DNA of 64,000 bases, from NCBI RefSeq assembly GCF_030936135.1, contig NC_082595.1, positions 15,637,930 through 15,701,929 on the forward strand, in the 5' to 3' direction. The translations under genes were made by a program, and so were the position numbers. How positions within the stretch are numbered: the stretch's first letter is position 1; every line of letters begins with the position of its first letter. Of the stretch, positions 11,849 to 23,850 are shown piece after piece. The notes below the pieces were generated by a model that was not told the DNA's origin, ran no database searches, and saw only the letters and a list, made by a program, of their open reading frames with translations. Source of the stretch: Gavia stellata (lineage: Eukaryota > Chordata > Aves > Gaviiformes > Gaviidae).

Positions 11849-13039
11849 TAGTTTATGAAACTAGGCTATAAAAAAACAAAGCAAAAATAGCCTGTTGGCT
11901 CCAAGTTGTGCAGTAATTACTGAAGTCCGAAGTGTAGCTACATATATACATGTATGTTTTACACAAGCTGTGATTTTCACAGAGCAACATGCATGTTCCT
12001 TTGGGCTTTTGTTACCAGTTGTGCTCTTATCTCCTGACCTCTCTCTTTGGAGTAGAGAGGGATGGGTTGGATCTGAAGAGGGATATGAATGGTCTCGAGG
12101 CCCTCGCTCAGCTCTCACTCTGAGCTAGCTGGTGAAGCCATGGTGGGATCACACAGGCTGGCATTTCAAGGGGTAACAGAACGCGCTTTCCTGAAACACT
12201 GGTTGCAATGGGCAAAATCCTCGAGAGCCTCTCCTGGCAGAGCAGCACCATCCATAGGGTAAGTGAGTTGCTGCAAAAAGCCAAGCCCTGGCCCTTCGAT
12301 ACCACTCAAAATCTCAGGAAAGCTGAAAGGGATTTTCTGGAATAAATATAAAGAGGACAATACAGAAAAAGATTGAAAAATGGGATTTTTATTTTTTTTT
12401 TAAATGCATGGAAACCAAGGTGGCTTCTATTAAACTCTGTCTTGCTTTTTCTTTAAAAGAAAGCAAGCCTTTTAACATTTTCCTATGGCGCATTGAATCC
12501 AAACACAACAGCAACAAGCTGGTTCATGGGAACCGGAAACTGAGACAGGCTAGAAAACAACATCCTCGGGGGGGAAAAAAAAAGAATGTTGCTTTCAGGG
12601 CTGTTTCTTTTTATTTTTATTGCTGTCGGAAACAAGTGACCTACTGCAGCCAAGTAGGCCTGGGGCTAAAATAAAAGGACCTTCAGAAGGCAACCAAAAT
12701 ACACAGACTGAATGATGTACTCAACATAAGTGTAATTGCTACTGTGCGGTCTGTTTCCCCTACCAATGTCTATCATTTTAGTTTCTGAGGGAAAAACAAA
12801 TGTAACTGGAAAGTTTCTGTGCCTCAGTTATTGTTCCCAAAGGGGAGAAAAATTGAGCTAAAAGGGAAAATAGACAAGAACATGAAGTTTGTGTGCAGAT
12901 AAGGGGGCGGGGGAGGAACTGGAGGAAGATTTGATGTAAAATGGTTCTCACCAACATGAATGGAAGGATATAATATGTAGAAAATAAATATTACTATATT
13001 TGTGTGTCTGTGTGCCATAAAGTTGACAGATGCCAAGCT
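11849..13039. other. Intergenic, nothing recognised
   Basis: AT-rich, no repeat or exon recognised. Short open frames on both strands have no domain content. Confidence 0.5.
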
Positions 13040-13450
13040 TTAGACTAGACCACAATTAGGGTTTATTTTAAGCTGGAATAAGATGCAGGAAAGATTGCCG
13101 GTTTTCAGCGAGACTTAGGTCTAAGAATCGGAAAATATTTACTAGATTGCTGTAGTCTGTTGTTCCTGCCAATATGCTACTCCCCTGTGAGACACCAATG
13201 CAGTATGTGCCCATGTATGCTAATGTAATTAAATGCAAAAACAATTAAAAGCGGACATTTGCATCAGTCAGTATTACAGATACGGGCATAACGAAAAGCC
13301 CCCCTTGCATTTGTCTGCTCTTTCTGTGAACCTAAAAAGGCTCAGATTCTGATGATGCGATCAATATGCTCTGATGACAGCCATATTCCGACGACTTCTA
13401 CATACTTATAACAGCCTGTATGAAATAAATTTGCAACTGGACTAATGCAT
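13040..13450. promoter_or_regulatory. Candidate conserved non-coding element
   Basis: About 400 bp with complex, non-repetitive sequence lacking homopolymers, and a cluster of homeodomain/POU-like words: ATGCTAAT, TAATTA-type text, ATGCAAAA, and a perfect octamer ATTTGCAT at 13257-13264. No open frame is present. This texture is typical of vertebrate developmental enhancers, but conservation cannot be seen from one genome. This is inference only. Confidence 0.25.
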
Positions 13451-16400
13451 GCAAAACTTGTTTTTCCCTTATCAGTCATAACAAACATTTTTTCTCCAAT
13501 GAGGAAGAGCTTTCTGCATAAAATAGTGGGTCAGAATTTTAGTGAAGCATTTAGATGTTTGAAATAATTAGTCTTGCTAATTCAAGAACCTGGGAATGAA
13601 CATACTTTAGACTTTGAATTTGGAAAACACCAAGAAGTCTGTCTTCAGGTCTGAAGAAACTTAAGTTTCTGTTATCTCAGTTCATTAAGTGTGCTGCTTG
13701 TCTGAACTCTGTATGATTCCGGTAAATAATCTCCCTCAAATTTGATCAGTAGCTGTTAAATAACATACAGTAAATGGCTGAAAGTGAACTTGTTTATTGT
13801 GGTTTCGGTAAATTTTTACACTTGACTTGCTGTGATAGAGTACCTTAAGTTTTTCACCTACTCTGTTCTCAGTTCACTCATTCAGCCACTTTTCTTCTGT
13901 GTAGGAGGATATACAGATATTTGCTGTTTATGAGAATCTATTTTATAAACAGAGTGTCCAAGGTGGAAAATGCTTTAGGACCAGGAGAGAATGTAACACA
14001 AAGCAATGAAGACAGCCAACAAACTTGCAGGTGATGGTGGAAGACACTATATGCTGCATGTCAGCTGGCATAGTGCACTGGGGTATGGGTGATTATCCAG
14101 AAAGCTTTCTCAAGCCTTCTGTAGTCTTAGAGGCAGCCCATCTATACCAGCCATTAGCAAATGATTACATTAGGAAACTCCAAAAACGTTTATTGTATCA
14201 TAAAAAGATGTGGATTTCCTGTGGTAAGATCACTCGGGTTTTTTTAATCCTACTTTGAATTTCAAAAGCTTATTGTCCACATTCTACCTTTTCAGTCCCA
14301 GGGTTTACATGAAAGAAAATACCTTTTCTATGCCAGTATGTCTGATAGGATAGTGCTGTGCCCTTTGACATAGCTGTTTCTCTCGCATTGTTCCTGTGGC
14401 TCAAAGTGTGCTCGAACAGATGTTGCATCTCCGGAGGGGCCTGGCAAGGCAAAGGGCATCTCTTGCTCCTCTGCCCCTTTTGGGAGAGGCACCAGGCAGA
14501 GTGTGGAGCTGGTGGCCCCATGTGGCAGCAATTCCAGACAACTGGTGGAAAAGCAGCCAGCTAGTATGGGACCAGCTTGTAGCTGATGTAAGGTAATTTA
14601 GATTGAGATCAGGGATGGTATAGTTTTCCCCTCTGAGACGAGGGAATTCAACACATTGCCCGTGGCTACTCCCATGCCCTAACACTGATAGCGTTGCTAG
14701 AGAGTCTCTGTAGTTTATTTCTCCAGTGGTTTTGAGAGCTAACCACACCCGCTGCTGGTTTCTGCAGTACCAATTTACAAGATTGGCTGGTTTGGATGAG
14801 GAAACCCACATTTCCTGAGGTATCCCAGGGAGCTCAAAAGCCAAGATCTTAAGAAAATTAAGTGGTGGGGTTTTTTTTTTTTTCAGCTTTCCACTGTAGA
14901 GAAGGCTCTGTGTGTTCCTCCTCTTGTGGAGGAGCCAGCTGTAGATGCACGCTTTCAAACATCAGGAACTTCTGGTATTGCTCTTGTCGCACAGCTGGAA
15001 TCACTAGCCAGTTGTTTGGTTTTAGTCTTGATCCTGAAATAACTTTCTGCCCTAAGAGTAATCAAGCTAGAGTCCTTGAGTGCCCTTACTCAGGTGGCAA
15101 GTGGACTGGTAGAATAAGCAGATGCATCAGTTTTCCACCACAAAGGGGAAGAGGTCTGTCTTACTCCTTTGCACCAGCTGTATGCTGCTTGGAGTCTCTG
15201 AGATGATTCAATCTTAATACCAGCACAAAATTATGTACTACTTTTTTCTGGGTTAGTTTCCTCCTGGGTTAATGAGTTAAAGTGGCTGATAAGAATAGTC
15301 TAATGAGCATCAGGCTTGGCTTAATGTAAGACAGGAATGGGTGTGGGAAGCCAGATGCTGGAAATACTTTTCACCTGTGATGAACAGTTAGATTGGCTCA
15401 TTTGGTCTCCTGCAGCAAAACCTTAATGCTTTGGACAACTCTTGTTGTGGGGTGAGAGGCCAGGAGGAAGGGCTTCTGGTCCGTGCCAGCTTGTGCCCCT
15501 CTGGGTCTCCAGTCACCTGCTGGAGCTTTCCTGTGCTGGCTGTGCAGCTCTCCTGAAGTGCCAGAAAGTCTTACAAAAACTTTTCTTGGGGAGATACAGG
15601 AGAGTGAAGGCTTTTTCTGATGTTGTTTAACTCCAAGTTCTTAGACATTCAGTTTCTTTTTCCATAATTATCGATAACTGTCCTGAGAGGATCAGTTTTA
15701 TAAAAGTGTGTTTAAAAAATAAAAGGCAGCTTCTAGGGAACTGCTGGCATAATTCTAAAAAAATCATTACTAATATTAGGGCATAACAGTCTAAAAAAAA
15801 AAAAAAATACTTCATGCTATAATAATTACTATTAAATGCTGTGTACTCAAGGAACTCAAAATACAACTTACAGTCCCAATTCTGTCCTTTGAAATATTGA
15901 AGTAATATTGTTGCAAATAGGTTTTAGGCAAAAATCCAGTCTAGGGTAGTGCAAGGCTAAGGCTGTACATCTGGAAATTGCAGAGCCAACCTATGCAAAG
16001 TACACAGCTGGAAAACAATGTTAATATAGCAGCATATCAATTTGATTTTATGGCACATGTTTAGCAAATGCTGAAGCGTGTGAGTCTGCTGCTTAATGAC
16101 TGCATCCCGCTTAGCTGAGCTCCCTGGGAGTTCTCTTCATGTCTCTAGGAAGTGCTTTGGGCATCTTGCAGGAAGAAAAATATGAGAAGATATGATCCAT
16201 CCATCCTTGAAGAGGCCGCAGCCTGATACTGGTGACACGCTAATAAAGGGCGGAGAGGGAAAGATACAGGAAAGGATAAGGGTCACCATTACGTGATGGT
16301 GTGATGACACAGTCTGGGCACGTTCACAATTGGATGGTTAATTCTCAATCCAGAAACTTGCAGCAATCCACCCACTTGCTGCAAATTCAAAGCCCCAGAG

Positions 16401-19400
16401 GCTTCGGGGGATTCCACAGTAGGCTGTCAGTATGACATGTTTTTCAGGAAAAGGTTTTTGAAAATAACAGCAGTGATGATAATTCCTGTTAGAACCTCAA
16501 CTCTCCCATTTCTTATCTTTTAGTGAAGTGATTTTTTTTTTTGTAATTGGTTTCCTTTAAAAAAAAAAAATCTCCTAATCCTTCACAGTGGTTCATCCTA
16601 CCAACTAGTTTCCAAGTTTGTCTTAATAGTGCTCAGGGTATACACTTCTTAAAATTTGGAATGCTCCTGTTAAATGTAGGTGTCTTTACATCTCACTTCT
16701 AGCAAATATACCCTCTCACCAAGCAGTGTGCAGAGAAATCTTTGAATTAAGACTGTCATTCTAAGGGCGTGGGGACTCTCACTCCAGATGAGTCTTCAGT
16801 GTGTTTTTCTGGCAGAAAGGAAAACGGTTGGCCTGTGAAAGGATTTGTCCTGTGGTCGTGAAACATTCAGAGCACTGGTAGTTTAATCTGCATTGTTACC
16901 TGACACAGAATCCAAGAGCTAAAAATCCCAGTGCTGTTACTTTCATGGTTAAACACTGCAAGTACCTACCACACCCACAGCTCTAAGTTAGGTCCTGTTT
17001 GAAGGAGATCTGTATATGCCATTTTGTCTTGCTCTCTCTTTAAAACAAATACTGTTTTCTCTTTGCCTGCAAGTATTTCCTTTTAAATGAGTATCATGTT
17101 TCAGAGTGAGACTTTTTTTAAAACAAGAGGGATAAGAGAATGGAAAGTGACACTTGCTTTTTCATTATTGGCAAGAGTAAGCAGGTAAGTTCTTGCAACA
17201 ACTTCCCTTTGCTTAAGAAATGTCCAAAATCTTTACACAAATGGGTTGGAAATTAAGGATCCAGCCAAGTGCAAGCACTGAAGTGCATACTTGCATTCAA
17301 GCAGGAGTTGTTATGGGATTTGCTCACGTACTTACGAATGAGCGCACGCTTTACATTGCAGAGCTAAGTGAGATGGCCTTTCTAAATTCAAGATGATACG
17401 TCTGTCTTTTTTTTTCCCCCGCTGTTATAACACGAAATAGTTGCTTATGAACCAGACTTAACTAGCACAGCTATATATGCTGATGCAGACGCATACACTA
17501 GCTCCTGGTTGCAGATGACCCTGAATTTTCCTGTGAAAATGAGGAATAGGTCTAGCCAAAATATAGGCTGCTTTACCCCAAATGCCCCTAATATTGCTCC
17601 CTACTTGCTCTGCTCATAAAGGGATAAAGGAGGTATTATCTCCTCGTGTCTTTGGCTAATGATCTGGCCAAAAGTAAATACAGACCTCGTCACAGGAATG
17701 CGAAGGGCTTAGCTGCTGCTGGTATCTTGGTCAGGGACGACCCTCCTCTGCAGCTGCCCCGCCGCAGTCTCGTTGGCCCGATGGCAACGTGTGCTGATGG
17801 GGCTCTGCCGATGGAGCATGCGTGTGCTCCTCGGACAGCAGCAAAACCACCATGCTGGATAAAGACGCGGGGCCTCCTGTAAAGCATGTAGCCTGATGGC
17901 AGCTCTTCCATCTTAAACGTGCTGTGAAGAAAGCATACTCGTTTGCCTTGCTGCCAGTGCAAAGGGCCCTGTGGAAGGACCTGTTTTGCTGAGAAATGTA
18001 GGTAGTGTTTGGATGAGCAGAGCTCTGGCCTTCTTTATTCCTTGTGCTTTTACACATACGTATTCCTAGTTCTCTTGTTTCTGCTGTGCGTGACGGTATA
18101 TACTTCCAAAGAGAAAAAGAGATTTCTTTCCTTACTGGTGAGACACCCCTACATGAAAGAAAAAACCCCGTGTGGGGGCTTACAGCAAATGATTAACAGC
18201 AGCCATATACTCTTATCTAGCCATAAGCATATCAGTTGTTCCACATCAGAACTATCAAACCTATTCTTCCGACAGCCTCTCACCAGACTTCTCACTTTGC
18301 TGCTTGATAGTCCATCCCTTTAACTGTTGATGAATAACTAAATGTCGTAAATGCATTAGCTAACATTTAAAAAAAAAAAAAATAATTAAAAAACCCCTTA
18401 GATTTCTTGGGTCTTTTGATCTGCTGTGGGCAAGTGCCCTTAAAGGACATTCCTTTGACTAATATGGCTGTATTAAAGATTATGGAAAAAGTTTAATTGA
18501 TAATCTTCTCTATCAATTGAGGTCTGAGGATAAAGTGAATAAAACCTTGGTTTGTCCCTGGAGAAAGGATTCATGACACAGAAGACAACAAGACTAGGAG
18601 CTGGGTTTTTGTTGGGGGATGTGTGTGCACTTCCCAATTTTGGAAGAGTGCAGTCTTTTTATTCTTTGCCATGTGTTCATGTGATTTAAAAAAAAAAAAA
18701 AAAAAAACAAACAACTTTATCAGTGTGGTTGTAAGAACTCTCATGTTTTGGCGCTCTTGGAGTTAGTCAATATTAATGACAATTGATAGTAATAAGCCTT
18801 TAAATATTTCTCAAAAGAGAGGCCTTTGTTTCTAAGGATCTGCATGCACAGATGGTGTATGCAAAATGCAAAGGTGTGAGCAGCTGACAGACTCCTATAC
18901 ATGTATAAGCCTCAATCCAGAGAAGTACTCAATTTGAACATCTCTTTTCCCTGGCCTTCATTTGAAATATCCTCAGCCTTGGGGTAAACTATACATGTTA
19001 CTAACGATGATACTTCTCTGCATGAAGTATCTTCATGTAACTCAGTGCTAACAATGCTTTAGACTTCCACGTTTTGAAAAGAAGAAGGATCAGGATTCCC
19101 ATGGCAGGCAGCCTTTGTGGTTTAACGCACCTCTCTAGTACATCGTAGCATGCTTATTTTTGCATTACTGTGAGTGAGCCGGGGTTGGTATGTCTAATGA
19201 ACACAGATGAAACCTGAAATAGAACACAGGGCAAAAATAAAATGATTGATTTGGAGCATACTTGTGGGATTTCCATTGATTTCCTGGGTGACATATAATA
19301 CTATAAACAGGTGAAGAACATGGGTTTTGCTCAGAAATGTGGAGGGGGGAAGAGGAGGCATGTTTGTACTGCAGTCTTTCTCACTGAGCTATGAGTATTT

Positions 19401-22400
19401 ATATAGAATTTTTCCAGGGCAGGAAACCCTGAGGTAGTGTAAGTTGATTGAGTTCATTTATCATCATGTTGCTGACTTTCAAGGAGGCACCTGATCTACA
19501 GCAACTGAGTATCTGCATGCATTCAGTCTTCCTCTGCCAGGAACTGACAGATGAGACCTATGCAAATAAATAAAGAAGAAAATGCTTTCTTATAGTGTAA
19601 CCATATACACTGGACACCTAAACCAGTTTCTGCCTTCATGCTAATGCTTTACATGCACAAAAGTTTAGTCTGTATCGCTATTGGAAGCCACTGCTTTTGG
19701 ATGGAATCTCTGTATTTATAGTATTGATTATAAAATTGGGAATAAAGCATTATGATAGAATTAATCCAGATCTCTGACAGAATTTCACATGGTATTAAAA
19801 ATCTTGTGTAAAAGCTTGTCTGCTGATGGAGCTTACAGACTGGCAGTGCTGCCTGCCTGTGGAATTTGTTTTCCTGCAGTGTAGTACTTAGGTTTGATCT
19901 AATTCCCACTGTGGTCAACAAGAATCTTCTGAGCTATTATTTTCATTTGAGAAGTGGTTAAAGCCCACAATCCCTTGTTGTTCCCATGCTAACTGGGTGG
20001 TTGTGTAAGGAAAAAAAACTTGAAGATAATCCTAAATTAGACAAGTCACAATAACAAAGGATTATTGTGATAGAGCATCAATTTAAATTATTTTTTTCTG
20101 GGTTTTTAGTTTGTTTTTTTAACTTCTAAATGAAGATTTAAAAAAAAAAAGGGATAGGGTGATAAAGAGAGCTTGTGTTAGAAGGTGACGACTGTAAGAC
20201 ACATAGCATAGACTGAGGGGCAGTTCCTCAGGCAGAGTAACTGGTGCAATTTCTCTGAAGACTTGACCTGTTGTATCTTAATGTCAGCTATATTGAGCAC
20301 ATGTAAGCATGAATACCTCTATTTAAATATATATATTTCCCGTATGTTGGATGGGAGGATGTGTGTGACAGATGTACAAGACAAATTAATATAATGTAAA
20401 AGATGACAGGAAATAGTTCATAATTCATCACTTCTACAAACTGTGGTAACATGTATTTAGATGCCTGTTTGTTTCTGTTTCAATGCTTAAAGGACAGTAT
20501 CAAAATGTACTGTAAACAAGAGATAACCTTCTGTGAGACAGCTGTGTTAAACTCCTTCTTAGAATTTTTCTCATTACCGAAAGAACGTTAAAAAAAAAAT
20601 AATAATATCTTGAGACAATCAGTCCTTCTAGGAAAATACCAATTAATAGATAGAGAAATCGTCCTGTTTCTAATAACCACACTCCCTTTTTTTTTCTTTA
20701 CTGGTTAAAAAATACTTCCTGGTGCAGTGCAGTTGGGGAACTTGGCAGACAGTCTGCATTTCAATGGAGCACAACTGCTGCCTTTTCTTCCCCTGGACTC
20801 TCTCAGCCCAGCTGTAGCAGCTTCCTCCCTCCGCTGGCTCTGCTCCTTGTGCATCGAGGACCAGGTGGAGTCTGGTCGGCAGTTATTTACATCAAAGATC
20901 TAATGCCGTTCTTCCGGCAAAATGTTACGGAATTTTTCCTTCCCGGATTTCAAAGCTTTTACATTTGAGGATAGAAATGTTTATTGTGGGGACAGTAATA
21001 ATATAAAGCCCCCAAATATATTGAATTTAAAAGAAAAGCAATAATAGAAAGCCTGACTGGAAACCAGAACATGGCACATCAGAGTAATATATAGAGAGAT
21101 GTGTATCATCTTGGCTTCTACCCTCTGCGGTGGCTGTAATGGGATTAGTCACAGCTAGAACTTCATAATCGGGAGGTTTGTGGTGAAGGCACTCTGAAAC
21201 CAGTTGTGAAGTCTTAAAGGCTGATATTCTCTCACCAGGAGGCAAGGTCCCTTCAGTGGTGTTGACATCATGCCTAAGCATATTAGTCCGTTGACATATG
21301 TGGCTTTACCTTGGAAACCAGTTTTTCATTATTGCATTCTAAGGAAGAGTAAGTAATAAAGTAGGCAGACATCGGACTGACAGCCCTGACAAAGCTAACC
21401 AGGCAATTTCGACTTGGTTAATTCATCGGTTGTCGTAACTGCGTAAGATAACCTAACCTTGAAGTTATTTCTAGCGTTACCCACCTCTACTAAAAGGTAG
21501 TTCTGCACAGTAACAGCAGTAATTGCTTATGAATGTCTTTGTAACTACTGTGTCGTACCATCTGAGGAAAATCAAAAAGTCTTGCCCATACACTACTTTG
21601 GCCTTCTTGTGAAGCAATGAATTACTTTAGAAAGTTTAGGTGTGCATGTGTATCTGTCACTTTGAAATTTGCCTGCTTGCCATCTCCAACACGCGTGTAA
21701 CCAGATTACTCTGCACAGTCGCACAGAACACGGACAGATCCTCCTGTCCACGCATCAGCCTCTCCTCCATCACGCAGCTCACTCCAACAGAAGTCAGAAG
21801 TTGCCAAGTACCCACTTCAACATGCTTAGAAATGCATGAAAGAGTATAGCTCTTCTCCTGCTGCTCCAGCACCAGCTGAGTGCTTCAGAAACCTGTTCTC
21901 TTAATAAACTGTCTCCCTACAATTGTGCCTTTCACATAGTAAAAATAAGCTAAATAACATTTACATTATTTGTAGATACCGTAGGTGTGTAGCCCAAGAA
22001 ATTCCCCCTATAAATGGCTACTTGGAGAGTGTTAAGGGAAAAAGGCTTCCTTCAATATATTTACATACTTTCAGAAAAAATTAGGTGGACTGTTGTTGCT
22101 AGTTGTATTGGAAAAGTATGTGTCCAGATTAATGATGGTTGATTCAGTTGCCTTGCAGTGTATTAGGGTTCTTTTCTTCTTGTGTCTTATTTTTTCAACT
22201 GCTTGGGCCTTTTTTTTTTTCCTTCTCTCCACTGTTTATTTTCCGATTCCTGAGGTTTTGCTTGCGTCATCTTTGCAAGTTTTCCTCTGAAACTGTGAAG
22301 TTTAGAAACCTTTATTAATGAAATTTGAGATTTTTCACATAAATTTTGGGTTTAGCAAATGGGATCTGAAGACATTTATCAAGAGTAATGAGATTAATGA

Positions 22401-23401
22401 TAAAAGTAAAACATTTTGATATTCTTGACTTCATAGGGGCATAGATGGAGACTTCCTGCCTCACCTAAACCAATCTCTGTTACTACATGTGATGTCAAAA
22501 AATCTCTTTGAAAATGTACAGAGTGACATATCTAAACTACTTAAATGTTTCTTCCCCAATCCTTTTGCTACACAGCTGTTTAGGTTGTTACTCCTCCAGT
22601 GGCTGAGCACATTCTCAGCATCAACATTTTTTGTTGTAGGATTACTATTGATTTACTGAAACTTATGTGTATTGCTCACTTTTTAGTTAAAAAAACAAAC
22701 AAAAAAAAGGAATGGGATGTGGTACCAGTTTGTGTCTGGTGTACACATCAGAACAGTGGTGTATAAGGGTCTGGAAAATCTGGTAAGTGGTCTATACAGC
22801 ACAATAAAAGCAATACCAAGTTACTATGGAAGACTAGTATATGACGGTTGTGTGTTGCAAGCTGTGAAACAGGATAATAATTTGTAAATACTAAATGAAA
22901 AGTTTTTAAACCCAGGAAATGGGTACCCACCATCAGGGAGGAGGGAAGAGATGATGCATCTTTAGAAATATTGTCTCTGTAATTCCTCTTTCATTACAAA
23001 ATTAATGGGGGGTGGAATATAGTTTAATTGTGTTGATTACATTTTAACTGTATTCCATTCGCACAAGTTTGTGAGCAGTGTCCTATACGCTTTTTGCCAA
23101 TTTCACACGGCTGAATCTGGGCCTTCTCATGCCAACTGCGAGGAGAAAAAGGACCAAAGGCACCTCAAGAGGTGATCTTTCAGCTGTATGTCTGTCCTTA
23201 TCAGCTATTTGTACATCTTTTCCAAGAAGTGTTCATCTAAGTCAATGTCCATCAGAGCTCACTCTTCCTTTTAGCGAAGTTAGTTTTCACTAAAATCTAA
23301 GTCTGTATAGTTTAAATCTCAGCTCTGTCCTTCTCACCACAGTTGATTACCAGATGGTTACCTTCTTTATCTGCAGAAGCTTTTCTATATTTAAAGTTTG
23401 T
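13451..23401. other. Intergenic, no gene recognised
   Basis: Nearly 10 kb with no supported gene. The longest open frame (14401-14958 minus, 185 codons) has no recognisable domain. Low-complexity runs occur at 15794-15807, 16560-16570, 18369-18394 and 18688-18707. A small CpG-enriched patch lies at 17700-17880. The rest is ordinary AT-rich sequence. Confidence 0.55.
18688..18707 (+). repeat. Poly(A) run, 20 nt
   Basis: Uninterrupted run of twenty A. No retrogene body is recognised upstream. Confidence 0.9.
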
Positions 23402-23850
23402 TATTGTCCAGCATTTCTTTCCTGGTCATGCTGAAGACCTCTGACCACTCTTGTTGGTCTCTCCTAGTCTTTTTCTGGCTTTATCCACTTCTGAGTGCTG
23501 TGTTTCTGGAAAGGTATGGTTCAGCCTTATGGCTGAGACCTAGATGCTGAGCAGAGTGGCAGAATTTTCCCCGTGTGTCTTATGAGCCAGACTCTCACAA
23601 GGATTATCACGCTGTTACAGAGTAGAAATGCCAAATTATGTTCACTTTGTGATTCACCCTGTAGTGTCCAAATTATTTCTTGCAGAATTTTTGCCTCGCC
23701 TCTTGTTTTCTGCACTATATCTGTGCAGTCAGGTATCCGAGTAACTTGCATTTTTCTTACTGAATTAACTTTTTTTTTTTACCAAAACTATCATTCCTTT
23801 CTAATGCTATCATCCAACACTCACCCGCAAACTCCTCTATCTCCAGTGGA
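23402..23850 (-). mobile_element. Ancient CR1 (L3/Croc-like) relic, ORF2 region
   Basis: The plus strand carries, in order, weakened blocks typical of the complement of an old amniote CR1: GATGCTGAGCAGAGTGGCAG, TGTTCACTTTGTGATTCACC, CCAAATTATTTCTTGCAGAA, AACTTGCATTTTTCTTACTG, and CACTCACCCGCAAACTC. These correspond to the recalled consensus blocks GTGCTGAGTAGAGTGGAAGA, TTCACTTTGTGATCCACTAT, CCAGATCCCTTTCTGCAGTA, ACTTTGCATTTGTCCTTATTG and GTATCATCCGCAAACTT. This is the coding part around and upstream of the segment represented at 6972-7320. It is too decayed to code and is older than the two young CR1 copies. Ends are approximate. Confidence 0.75.

Noticed and set aside
14401..14958. 185-codon minus-strand open frame
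   Set aside because: No recognisable domain or repeat. A few frames of 150 or more codons are expected by chance in 128 kb of double-strand sequence. No promoter or splice context.
20215..20265. CAGTTCCTCAGGCAGAGTAACTGGTGCAAT-like text resembling another reptile repeat motif
   Set aside because: Match too short and weak to separate from chance.
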